Part shown: piece by piece, positions 4,789 through 10,873 of the stretch
How positions within the stretch are numbered: position 1 is the stretch's first letter
How the letters are laid out: each line of letters begins with the position of its first letter
Source of the DNA: a virus
IMG/VR virus record: IMGVR_UViG_3300027816_000429
Coordinates: 1 to 22,838 of that record
DNA: 22,838 bases
Strand: one strand, 5' to 3'
Translations under genes and position numbers: made by a program
Notes under the pieces: model-generated
Seen by the model: the letters and a program-made list of their open reading frames with translations, nothing else
The model's database searches: none
Told to the model about the DNA's origin: nothing

Positions 4789-5415
4789 ATGGCATATCTT
4801 AATTCTAATGTTCCTACGATTACTTGTTTTATAAGGAATCAGTTTTTGTATAACCATGAGAAGGGTCATGGGGAGTTTACTTTAGCTGATGTACATGCGG
4901 TTGCTTCTATACAGAAGAGGGTACCTCTCTTTGAGGCATTCTTAGAGAATGGTGTCAACTGGACTCGTAGGCCTATCCATGCTTTCTGTTGGAAGAAGGA
5001 TGCTGAGGTGTTACCTCTTACTGAGCATGTGTACTGGGATTGTTTTTCTTCTTATATAGATGTACATGTACGAGAGAGGTTAGCGGGTAAGCAAGCAGAT
5101 CTTATTTCTATTACTGGAGTAAAGAGGCAAGGTATTTATATGTTTACTCTTGATTGGTCTCATGAGAATCGTAATATGTTAGACACTAATTTCTCTGAGA
5201 CGCCAGAGCATAAGTGCGGGCATGTGTTTAAGATGGACAATGGTAATTACTTTATCTATCCTAACAATAGGATTATCTGGTCAGATAAGGCGTGGACCTT
5301 TAACAGGATAGAGTCAAATCCTGGTTATAAAATTGATATGAATGTTTATTCTGTAGAGAATGATATGGGGTATCAGACAGATTATAGCTACATGACTGAA
5401 TTTACTGAAGAATAA
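4789..5415 (+). CDS. Conserved crAss-like phage protein of unknown function, 208 aa
   Basis: The product begins MAYLNSNVPTITCFIRNQF and has an early NHEKGHGE stretch, a Trp-rich middle (FCWKKDAEVLPL, VYWDCFSSY), a strand section with FTLDWSHEN and a C-terminal acidic end (YMTEFTEE). I recall closely similar openings (YLNxxVPTxTCxIRNxFLYN) in crAss-like phage proteins, so it seems a core but uncharacterised family. The frame is open back to a GTG at 4762, adding nine residues. I prefer ATG 4789 because homologues as I remember them start near MxYLN and because a TATATTTG box sits 4 nt upstream, inside the longer version. First gene of the rightward arm. Confidence 0.75.
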   Translation: MAYLNSNVPTITCFIRNQFLYNHEKGHGEFTLADVHAVASIQKRVPLFEAFLENGVNWTRRPIHAFCWKKDAEVLPLTEHVYWDCFSSYIDVHVRERLAGKQADLISITGVKRQGIYMFTLDWSHENRNMLDTNFSETPEHKCGHVFKMDNGNYFIYPNNRIIWSDKAWTFNRIESNPGYKIDMNVYSVENDMGYQTDYSYMTEFTEE

Positions 5416-5426
5416 TTTGTATATTA
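5416..5426 (+). promoter_or_regulatory. TTTGTATATTA motif ahead of the small basic protein gene
   Basis: Begins directly after the stop codon of the gene at 4789-5415 and 17 nt before ATG 5443. The same 11-mer is found at 6746-6756 and 12502-12512 upstream of the structural and lysis units, with a close variant at 14430-14440. A phage promoter element is inferred from this recurrence. Confidence 0.45.
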
Positions 5427-5442
5427 TAAGAAAGGATATATT

Positions 5443-5583
5443 ATGGCAAAGGTTAAAGAAGCATCTAGTAAGAAGCTGTTTAGGGTGAAGGTATCACGAC
5501 CAGGTGTACATGCTAAGACAAAGACGTCTAAGCTTAAATCGAGTAAGAATTATAAAAAAGCGTATCGCGCACAGGGGAGATGA
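5443..5583 (+). CDS. Small highly basic protein, 46 aa
   Basis: The product is 46 residues, starting MAKVKEASSKKLFRVKVS and ending NYKKAYRAQGR, with about a third Lys or Arg and almost no acidic residues. The ending SKNYKKxYRxQGR is one I have seen in many crAss-like and other Bacteroidetes phage genomes as a tiny conserved gene. A nucleic-acid-binding role in the virion or on phage DNA/RNA is the natural inference from the charge; nothing in the sequence proves it. It overlaps the following lipoprotein gene by 4 nt (ATGA), implying translational coupling, and follows a TTTGTATATTA motif. Confidence 0.75.
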   Translation: MAKVKEASSKKLFRVKVSRPGVHAKTKTSKLKSSKNYKKAYRAQGR

Positions 5584-5741
5584 GGAAGTTAGGATTAATA
5601 GGGGGGATAGTTTTTATAATGGTATCTTGTAAGACAAGTTCACATAAATGTGATGCATATGGTGATGTTGATATAGATGACATCCATAAGATTAATATAG
5701 AGTCACAAAAAAAATACTGTAGTTATGTAATTGTCAAATAA
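5580..5741 (+). CDS. Small phage lipoprotein candidate, 53 aa
   Basis: Starts MRKLGLIGGIVFIMVSC: two basic residues, a hydrophobic stretch of about 12 residues and Cys17 in a lipobox-like MVSC context, as in bacterial lipoprotein signals cut by signal peptidase II. The mature part would be 37 residues with a conserved-looking CDAYG and an acidic DVDIDD stretch. I recall similar short CDAYG proteins in crAss-like phages. Phage lipoproteins can block superinfection by shielding receptors or act in lysis; here the function is unknown. Its ATG overlaps the stop of the basic protein gene, and a strong terminator follows at 5805. Confidence 0.7.
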   Translation: MRKLGLIGGIVFIMVSCKTSSHKCDAYGDVDIDDIHKINIESQKKYCSYVIVK

Positions 5742-5804
5742 TTTTTTTTACATTTGACAAGCTTTCCTTTCATAAATGATTTGAAGTTCATAGTGGTTAT
5801 GATG

Positions 5805-5835
5805 AAACTCCCAGCACCAACTGGGAGTTTTGTTT
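5805..5835 (+). terminator. Rho-independent terminator
   Basis: AAACTCCCAG (5805-5814), loop CACCAA, CTGGGAGTTT (5821-5830), a perfect 10-bp stem followed by TGTTTT. It ends the unit containing the basic protein and the lipoprotein, 63 nt after the last stop codon. The tail runs directly into a TATATTTG box for the next gene. Confidence 0.9.
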
Positions 5836-5843
5836 TATATTTG
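5836..5843 (+). promoter_or_regulatory. TATATTTG box 4 nt before ATG 5848
   Basis: Matches TAnnTTTG and is followed by CCTT and the start codon. It lies at the end of the preceding terminator's T-tract. No -33 TTG is visible because the terminator stem occupies that place, so it may need an activator or may be used differently. Confidence 0.4.
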
Positions 5844-5847
5844 CCTT

Positions 5848-5973
5848 ATGAAAAGATTTGACATTAAGAAACATGTTGACAGTATCAAAAAGCTTAAAGC
5901 TGTAAAGAAGCTTACACTTAAAGAGAAAGTAGGGCTTTACAATAAATCTAATTCCAGAGGTTGTAACTGTTAG
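5848..5973 (+). CDS. Small basic protein with C-terminal CNC, 41 aa
   Basis: The product starts MKRFDIKKHVDSIKKLKAV and ends NSRGCNC. Residues 6-30 form a Lys-rich amphipathic helix (IKKHVDSIKKLKAVKKL), and the last three residues are Cys-Asn-Cys. It is not recognised. The charge pattern suggests nucleic-acid or membrane-surface binding, and the terminal Cys pair could be a redox or metal site, or anchor a disulfide. It sits alone between a terminator and the next TATATTTG box. It is below the length usually reported by gene finders, but the frame is intact and the start is placed like that of the next gene. Confidence 0.55.
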   Translation: MKRFDIKKHVDSIKKLKAVKKLTLKEKVGLYNKSNSRGCNC

Positions 5974-5991
5974 ATAAATATTTTATATTTG
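5961..5991 (+). promoter_or_regulatory. Bacteroidetes-type promoter, TTG at 5961-5963 and TATATTTG at 5984-5991
   Basis: A -33 TTG is separated by 20 nt from a TAnnTTTG -7 box, the spacing known for Bacteroides promoters. The box is followed by CTT and ATG 5995, so the predicted transcript would have almost no leader. The -33 element lies in the end of the preceding gene. Confidence 0.55.
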
Positions 5992-5994
5992 CTT

Positions 5995-6183
5995 ATGGAA
6001 AAGACAGTAATATTGCAGGTAGCACTAAACGAGAATGATTCATTAGAGATACAGGTAGGTGGTGCTAATAAGTTTCCACCACTTATGCTGGTAGGTATTT
6101 TAGAACAAGTAAAGATGCAGATTCTTACTGATATGGATAATCTTAGTAATGACGATCCAACTCCTAAGCAGTATGATGCGTAA
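5995..6183 (+). CDS. Small acidic hypothetical protein, 62 aa
   Basis: The product is MEKTVILQVALNENDSLEI at the start and PTPKQYDA at the end. An N-terminal strand pair (VILQVAL, LEIQVGG) is followed by a helix (LMLVGILEQVKMQILTDM). This strand-strand-helix layout is common in small phage proteins of unknown role. The frame is open from TTG 5989, but ATG 5995 is the better start: TTG forms the last bases of the TATATTTG box. It overlaps the next gene by 8 nt, indicating translational coupling. Confidence 0.65.
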   Translation: MEKTVILQVALNENDSLEIQVGGANKFPPLMLVGILEQVKMQILTDMDNLSNDDPTPKQYDA

Positions 6184-6430
6184 ATATGTTAAGAAACCTG
6201 TAGAGATAGAGGCTCTGCAGTGGACGGGTGATAACGTAACTGAGATTTTATCTTTTGCAACAGCATGTTTTAGCTATGAAAAGAATGGTGCTCGTGTATT
6301 AGCCGTAGCTACACTGGAAGGTACTATGACTGCATCAGTAGGTGATTATATCATAAAGGGAGTACAGGGTGAGTTCTATCCGTGTAAACCTGAGATATTT
6401 GATCTTACATATGAAGAAGTAACTGAATAA
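6176..6430 (+). CDS. Conserved small phage protein (GDYIIKGVxGEFYPCKPxIF family), 84 aa
   Basis: Begins MRKYVKKPVEIEALQWTGDN, then a variable middle, then ATLEGTM, SVGDYIIKGVQGEFYPCKP and FDLTYEEV. This start-and-end signature is one of the most widespread small-protein patterns in tailed phages; its role is unknown. It is predicted to be a compact beta-rich fold: the first strand carries the xxxKPVxIEAxQWTG motif and the end carries the Cys-Lys-Pro loop. I chose the second of two adjacent ATG codons (6173, 6176) because most relatives start with MxxxxKKPV. The region upstream (to 6149) is inside the preceding gene. Confidence 0.8.
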   Translation: MRKYVKKPVEIEALQWTGDNVTEILSFATACFSYEKNGARVLAVATLEGTMTASVGDYIIKGVQGEFYPCKPEIFDLTYEEVTE

Positions 6431-6438
6431 ACCAACAT

Positions 6439-6675
6439 ATGAAAGAAGTAAAAATGAAACCATTTGGAGAGGACCTATTTAACATTGATACCACAATAGA
6501 GAATCCAACAGATGTAGAGCAAGTAAAGATTATCTTTGCTGAACTTGCAGAGCGAGTAAAAAAGAATTATGAAGAAGAAAGATCGCCAGTGAAGAGTCTG
6601 CTTTTTGATCATGCTATTGGCGAACTCATCAATGCGCAGATGTCAGTTGTAAAACTGATAACTTATAAACCATAA
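6439..6675 (+). CDS. Acb2/Tad1-hook-like small protein, candidate cyclic-nucleotide sponge, 78 aa
   Basis: The product is mostly helical: a short N-terminal part (MKEVKMKPFGEDLFNID), helix 1 with VEQVKIIFAELAERVKKNY, then a serine turn (RSPVKSLLFDHAI) and a final helix ELINAQMSVVKLITYKP. The pattern of a helix, a short Ser/Arg turn, a hydrophobic helix and a conserved last helix with xLxxAxMxxVxxI resembles, as I recall them, Acb2-type proteins (the Acb2/Tad1 hook domain). These phage proteins bind cyclic di- and trinucleotides and block CBASS and Thoeris-type signalling. This is pattern inference only; helical small phage proteins are easily confused. It sits next to a widespread accessory phage gene, fitting an early counter-defence position. 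It is the last gene before a strong terminator. Confidence 0.35.
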   Translation: MKEVKMKPFGEDLFNIDTTIENPTDVEQVKIIFAELAERVKKNYEEERSPVKSLLFDHAIGELINAQMSVVKLITYKP

Positions 6676-6690
6676 ATTGTAAAACTGATA
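6647..6690 (+). repeat. 14-nt direct repeat at the end of the Acb2-like gene
   Basis: TTGTAAAACTGATA occurs at 6647-6660, inside the last codons of the gene, and again at 6677-6690, right after its stop codon; unit spacing is 30 nt. It looks like a short tandem duplication that includes the gene's end. Confidence 0.85.
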
Positions 6691-6701
6691 TTAGGTAAGA
6701 C

Positions 6702-6735
6702 ATCCCTAGGATATTTTCCTGGGGATTTTGTTTTT
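6702..6735 (+). terminator. Rho-independent terminator before the structural unit
   Basis: ATCCCTAGGA (6702-6711), loop TATTT, TCCTGGGGAT (6717-6726): ten pairs with one G-U, followed by TTTGTTTTT. It separates the small-gene unit from the appendage genes. Confidence 0.9.
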
Positions 6736-6738
6736 CAA

Positions 6739-6756
6739 TAACTTTTTTGTATATTA
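6739..6756 (+). promoter_or_regulatory. TAACT-T-tract-TTTGTATATTA promoter-like element of the appendage unit
   Basis: TAACT, then a T run, then TTTGTATATTA (6746-6756), 41 nt before ATG 6798. A near-identical layout (CAACT, T run, TTTGTATATTA, then an AT-only stretch ending in TATATA-TACG) stands before the holin gene at 12493. Inferred phage late promoter. Confidence 0.5.
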
Positions 6757-6797
6757 TATATGTACGTTTATTTTTATAACATTAAAAACTTAAAACA

Positions 6798-7340
6798 ATG
6801 TGGAATAATATTTCAAACTTCGCAGCCATTATTGCTAATAGAATGGTGCGTACCAAGCTTAATGATCTTGATCTATTACCATTAGGTGCACGTGATGAAA
6901 GCTACGATGGTAATTATAGAGATGCTGCTATTAAACCAAAAGATCTTGTAAATGCTGCGGATGTACAGAATACTGCACATTATGAATTAGATATTAGTGT
7001 TTTTCCTTTTACTGTTACAGTGAATACTACTAAGGGAATTATTGATATCATTAATACAAATGTAGGTGGTGGACCAGTTGAAAACTTTGGTGCACCTTAT
7101 GTGTTTTACATTGATAATCCTGAGCTCGATTTAACTGTTGGCAACAGAGATAATGTATATCTACAGTATTCTGTATACTATTCTCAAGCTGCTGATGACA
7201 ATGCAATTCCTTATCTTGTTTCAACAGGATTGGATCCTAATGGAGTAGGATTTAGCTTGTATAATGCTAATCCTTTGGCCGCAGATACAAATAACTGGGA
7301 AGGCGCGTTATATGTTTATTATGAACTTTACACAATTTAA
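6798..7340 (+). CDS. Phage appendage/structural protein with MWNNISN N-terminal module, 180 aa
   Basis: Residues 1-55 (MWNNISN, AIIANR, DLDLLPLGARDESYDGNYRDAAI, DL) match the same part of the 280-aa protein at 7498 closely, while the rest differs. The C-terminal portion is beta-rich (FPFTVTVNTTKGIIDIINTN, APYVFYIDN, LYVYYELYTI). A shared N-terminal module with different C-terminal parts is typical of phage fibre or decoration proteins that attach to a common virion site by the N-terminus. The function is inferred from position in the fibre gene block and from the module. It is the first gene of the unit that follows the terminator at 6702 and the promoter-like element at 6739. Confidence 0.6.
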   Translation: MWNNISNFAAIIANRMVRTKLNDLDLLPLGARDESYDGNYRDAAIKPKDLVNAADVQNTAHYELDISVFPFTVTVNTTKGIIDIINTNVGGGPVENFGAPYVFYIDNPELDLTVGNRDNVYLQYSVYYSQAADDNAIPYLVSTGLDPNGVGFSLYNANPLAADTNNWEGALYVYYELYTI

Positions 7341-7342
7341 TT

Positions 7343-7492
7343 ATGGCAACTAAAAAGAAAACAGAAGAAGTAGTAGAAGTTAAAGTAAAAAAGACATCTA
7401 CTAAAAAAGCTAAGGTTGAAAAACCAGTAGTATTAGTTAATGGAACAGGTAAAACCTGGGCTCAATTAGAAGCTGAGCACGCAAATAAATAA
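7343..7492 (+). CDS. Small Lys/Thr/Val-rich protein, 49 aa
   Basis: Starts MATKKKTEEVVEVKVKKTS and ends WAQLEAEHANK. The N-terminal 28 residues are a low-complexity, charged Lys/Glu/Val/Thr stretch, probably disordered; the C-terminal part (VNGTGKTWAQLEAEH) looks like a short helix preceded by a strand. Such Lys-rich tails followed by a short TW..L domain are common in small phage virion proteins, but I do not know this family. Spacing to both neighbours is only a few bases, placing it in the same structural transcription unit. It is too short for most automatic calls, but the reading frame is clean. Confidence 0.6.
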   Translation: MATKKKTEEVVEVKVKKTSTKKAKVEKPVVLVNGTGKTWAQLEAEHANK

Positions 7493-7497
7493 AGATC

Positions 7498-8340
7498 ATG
7501 TGGAATAATATATCAAATCTAAGGGCAATTATTGCAGGAAAACGACTTAGAAAGCAACTTGCTAATAAAGATCTAATCATTGTAGGTATTAAGGATGATA
7601 ACTATGATGGCGGTTATTCAGATGGTGCTATTACTGTAGAAGACTTAGCAACTAATTTAGCTACTGATAGACTAGTTGCTGGCGATAGAGAAGTTGTACT
7701 AGCTGATGCTGGTGGCGTTGCAGAATTAACATTTGATGCAGGTGCGGCAGTAATACAGACATCAAGTCCAAACTCTGACTTATATATCAGAACACTAGCT
7801 GGAGATGATATTATTCTTCAATCAGGAGATGATATTAGACTTGAAGGTGATCAAGGTACTTTTGACCAAGAATTTGAAGGTGGAGATATAAGGCTTTCTG
7901 CAGGAAACGGTTCAGATGGTAATGCAGCTAATGCAGGTGATGGAGGAGATATTGTAATTACAGCAGGTATTGGTGGTACCAGTGTTTCTGGCATTAATGG
8001 AGAAGGAGGTTATGTAACTATTGAAGCTGGTTATACACCACGTACAGGAATAGCAGGACCTGATGTATATATTCGTGGGGGTAGTAGTGCAAGTGGTATT
8101 TCTGGTAATGTTGCAATACTTGGAATAGTTAATAGTTGGAACTTTGCCTTAAACGAGGGTTTTATAGCACATCCAGTAGTAGTATTAAATGTGCTTCCAA
8201 GTCCAGGGTTTCCTGGAGCAACAGCTATTATTAGTGATTCTACTGTTCCTGCATTAGGTAACTTTGGTGTTATTGCTACAGGTGGTGGTACTAATATAGT
8301 ACCTGTATTTTCAGATGGTAATAATTGGTTTATAGGATAA
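7498..8340 (+). CDS. Gly-rich beta-repeat appendage protein with MWNNISN module, 280 aa
   Basis: The N-terminal 55 residues repeat the MWNNISN module of the protein at 6798 (DLIIVGIKDDNYDGGYSDGAI). Then come repeated short strands separated by Asp/Gly loops: residues about 95-200 include DDIILQSGDDIRLEGD, GGDIRLSAGNG, GGDIVITAGIGG, GGYVTIEAGY and VYIRGGSS. That periodicity suggests a beta-solenoid or stacked-strand fibre shaft. The C-terminal 70 residues (FIAHPVVVLNVLPSPGF, NNWFIG) are likely a globular tip. The role as a fibre or appendage protein is inferred. Recombination between modules could produce such paralogues. Confidence 0.65.
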   Translation: MWNNISNLRAIIAGKRLRKQLANKDLIIVGIKDDNYDGGYSDGAITVEDLATNLATDRLVAGDREVVLADAGGVAELTFDAGAAVIQTSSPNSDLYIRTLAGDDIILQSGDDIRLEGDQGTFDQEFEGGDIRLSAGNGSDGNAANAGDGGDIVITAGIGGTSVSGINGEGGYVTIEAGYTPRTGIAGPDVYIRGGSSASGISGNVAILGIVNSWNFALNEGFIAHPVVVLNVLPSPGFPGATAIISDSTVPALGNFGVIATGGGTNIVPVFSDGNNWFIG

Positions 8341-8374
8341 ATAATAACGACTAATTAGCTAAAAACAAATAGAT

Positions 8375-8728
8375 ATGTCAATAGGTAATTTAAGAGATCA
8401 GGGTAATCAATCAAAGAACTTTCCTTGGCAGTTAAAAATGTTGCTAGGCCTGCAGGCTATTGCAAATGCGTTAACAGGTACAACTACAGGTCAAGTTAGA
8501 ACTCCAGGTATTGTAAGAGTAACAGGTGGCTATTCAAATCCAGTTAAAGTGTACAGCTTTTCTGTAGCTAATGTTGGTACTGGAAATGGTACAGTTATGG
8601 GTGCAACAATCAAGCCAGGTGAAATAGTAAACTTTGATGCTGGTGTACTAAACAACTATTTTGCAGCAGGTACATTAACAGCAAATGGTACAGGAACAGA
8701 ATTATTAGTTTCTTATATAATAGACTAA
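8375..8728 (+). CDS. Phage structural protein, 117 aa
   Basis: Begins MSIGNLRDQGNQSKNFPWQ; the opening SIGNLxDxGNQxxNFPWQLKML is one I recall from several Bacteroidetes and marine phage structural genes. The rest is Gly/Thr/Val-rich beta: GIVRVTGGYSNPVKVYSF, an internal GAT..PGE turn, then TLTANGTGTELLVSYIID. It is probably a small beta-sandwich attached to a fibre or baseplate; the exact site is unknown. Its stop overlaps the next start by one base (TAATG), which couples their translation, so the two products are probably needed in a fixed ratio. No transmembrane segment, no Cys. Confidence 0.65.
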   Translation: MSIGNLRDQGNQSKNFPWQLKMLLGLQAIANALTGTTTGQVRTPGIVRVTGGYSNPVKVYSFSVANVGTGNGTVMGATIKPGEIVNFDAGVLNNYFAAGTLTANGTGTELLVSYIID

Positions 8729-9981
8729 TGGGTACAATTATTACATCCTCATCTGGATCAAGTAATTCCAATATACTCACTAACCTACCTATGCTTGCAG
8801 ATGCATTTGGCAGGTTAAGAGTATCTACACCATTAACATTATTTGATTCTTCTCATAGATACAAAGACAATGGTCTTTGGGCTACAGCTGCAACTGGTGG
8901 AGGTACAGCAGTATTTAGTCCTAATGAAGGATTAGTAAATATGAATGTAGATACTTCTATCGGAAGTAGAGTAGTAAGAGAAACAACTAAAGTATTTTCA
9001 TACCAACCAGGTAAATCATTACTTGTACTGAATACATTTGTGATGGCTCCTGCACAAAATAATCTTAGACAAAGAGTAGGTTATTTTGGTACACAAAATG
9101 GTATATACGTTGAATTAAACAACAGTACTTTAAGTTTTGTAGAAAGAAGCTCAGTAACTGGATTAGTAACTGAAAGTATTGTAAATCAAGCTGCTTGGAA
9201 TGTAGATACTTTAGATGGTAATGGTCCATCAGGAATTACATTAGACATAACTAAAGCTCAGATTCTATTTATGGATATTGAGTGGCTAGGCGAAGGTACT
9301 GTACGATTAGGCTTTGTTATAGAGGGTAACTTTGTACTTTGTCATAGATTTAATCATGCTAATTATATTACCTCTACTTATATTACTACAGCTTCATTAC
9401 CGCTTAGATATGAGATTTCAAATCTAGGCACAACAACTAGTCCAAGTACATTAAAACAAGTATGTTCTAGTGTTATATCTGAAGGAGGGTATGAACTTAG
9501 AGGAGCGCAACAAGCAATAGGTACTCCAATTACAGCACCAATAACTTTTGCAGCAGCAGGAACTTATTATCCAATTAGTGCTCTTAGATTAAAAACTACT
9601 GCCTTAGATGCCGTAGTTATTATTACTGCTGCATCTATATTAGGATTGGGTAATGGTAAAAATTATGCTTGGAGAATTGTACAAAATGCTACTGTAGCAG
9701 GAGGATCATGGTTAACCACTGGTGTAGATTCTGCTGTAGAGTACAATCTTACGGGAACATCTTCTACAGGAGGTAGAGTATTAGCACAAGGATATGTTAA
9801 TTCATCTAATCAAGCATCTCCTAGCATCAATATATTAAAAGAAGCAGTATTTACTACTCAACTAGAAAGAAATAGTTTTACGTCAACTCCTTATGAGCTA
9901 GTAATTGAAATGGCAATAGATACAATAGGAGGAGTTTTAGGAGCATATGTTTCAATAGATTGGGAAGAAATAAGCAGATAA
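8728..9981 (+). CDS. Phage structural protein of the FGRLRVSxPxTLFDSSHRY family, 417 aa
   Basis: The stretch DAFGRLRVSTPLTLFDSSHRYKDNGLWA (split here by function: residues about 26-53) is a recurrent signature in structural proteins of cyanophages and other tailed phages. Downstream are beta-rich blocks: VFSYQPGKSLLVLNTF, QRVGYFGTQNGIYVELN, ILFMDIEWLGEGTVRLGFV and LPLRYEISNLG, consistent with a jelly-roll or lectin-like fold of a tail or capsid decoration protein. The C-terminal third (from about 265) is a separate domain ending VSIDWEEISR. Its exact role in the virion is not known to me. It shares a one-base overlap with the gene upstream and is followed closely by another appendage gene. 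Confidence 0.7.
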   Translation: MGTIITSSSGSSNSNILTNLPMLADAFGRLRVSTPLTLFDSSHRYKDNGLWATAATGGGTAVFSPNEGLVNMNVDTSIGSRVVRETTKVFSYQPGKSLLVLNTFVMAPAQNNLRQRVGYFGTQNGIYVELNNSTLSFVERSSVTGLVTESIVNQAAWNVDTLDGNGPSGITLDITKAQILFMDIEWLGEGTVRLGFVIEGNFVLCHRFNHANYITSTYITTASLPLRYEISNLGTTTSPSTLKQVCSSVISEGGYELRGAQQAIGTPITAPITFAAAGTYYPISALRLKTTALDAVVIITAASILGLGNGKNYAWRIVQNATVAGGSWLTTGVDSAVEYNLTGTSSTGGRVLAQGYVNSSNQASPSINILKEAVFTTQLERNSFTSTPYELVIEMAIDTIGGVLGAYVSIDWEEISR

Positions 9982-9991
9982 AAATTAAACA

Positions 9992-10555
9992 ATGAGTACA
10001 CAAATTTCAATATCTGGTGCGTTATCTAGTAATTTAGTGTACGTACAAACAAAAGAAAGTAATATTATTACTGGACTACTCCCTACATCATTAATTGCAA
10101 CTGGGATTGGATCTGGAATTGGTAGTCTTACAATACTTAAAGATACATTACAGGTAGGAAGTACGTATAGATTTATAATGGGTGGTATAGCTGATGTAAG
10201 CAATGTAGCAGGACAGAACATCAAGTTTGATATAGGATTATCAACACAGTCTTTTGCACAACTTAGCTATCCATCCCCTGCATCTAATAACGGTAATGCT
10301 TTTCAACTTGAGTGTACATTTACTGTTAAAACTACAGGAGTAGCAGGTGTGGCTGGGATAATGGGAACTATATTATTTAGTTCCATGAATATTAGTGTAG
10401 GTACATCACCATCACAATCAGGTACATCTTTTAGTATAGGTACTACATTCGATACTACTGTAAATAATACATTATTTATAAATGGCTATTTCTCAACTGC
10501 ACTAGTTACAAACAAAATGGTTAGTAATATTCTTACCCTTGAAAAACTTAAATAA
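9992..10555 (+). CDS. Beta-rich appendage protein, 187 aa
   Basis: Starts MSTQISISGALSSNLVYVQ and ends MVSNILTLEKLK. It is Ser/Thr/Gly-rich and almost lacks charged residues, with strands such as YRFIMGGIADVSN, FQLECTFTVKTT and TLFINGYFST. This composition, with low charge, is typical of the C-terminal or connecting domain of phage fibres. It may be a knob protein that assembles on the product of the gene before or after. No catalytic motif is seen. It lies 10 nt after the previous stop and 9 nt before the next start, in the same unit. Confidence 0.6.
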   Translation: MSTQISISGALSSNLVYVQTKESNIITGLLPTSLIATGIGSGIGSLTILKDTLQVGSTYRFIMGGIADVSNVAGQNIKFDIGLSTQSFAQLSYPSPASNNGNAFQLECTFTVKTTGVAGVAGIMGTILFSSMNISVGTSPSQSGTSFSIGTTFDTTVNNTLFINGYFSTALVTNKMVSNILTLEKLK

Positions 10556-10564
10556 CTGTTAGAT

Positions 10565-10873
10565 ATGCTAGAGAAACCATTGCAAGGGGTAATTAGTACA
10601 TCTGGTACAAATGTACTTACTGCACCATCTAATTCTACTATTAAACTCTTGGTATTTACTGTAAACAACTCTATAGCATATACATTTACTGTATCTAAGT
10701 ATAGCAAAGCCACTAATAAGACTGTAGTAATTTATTCTGTTAATTTATCTGCAGGAGATACATTAATCGATGAAAGAAGTTATATTCTTAATCCAGGTGA
10801 TTATATCACATTTACATCATCAGTTTCAGGTACTACATATGAATTAACTTACTTCTTATATGGAACTACTTGA
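10565..10873 (+). CDS. Small beta-sandwich appendage protein, 102 aa
   Basis: Starts MLEKPLQGVISTSGTNVLT and has the order strand-loop-strand: PSNSTIKLLVFTVNN, YTFTVSKYSKA, TVVIYSVNLSAGD, LNPGDYITFTSS and ELTYFLYGTT. I recall similar proteins with a SGTNVLTAPxxxTIKLLVFTVNN opening in Bacteroidetes phage structural clusters. A receptor-side or decoration role is inferred. It overlaps the long fibre gene by 14 nt, so translation of the two is probably coupled. Confidence 0.65.
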   Translation: MLEKPLQGVISTSGTNVLTAPSNSTIKLLVFTVNNSIAYTFTVSKYSKATNKTVVIYSVNLSAGDTLIDERSYILNPGDYITFTSSVSGTTYELTYFLYGTT

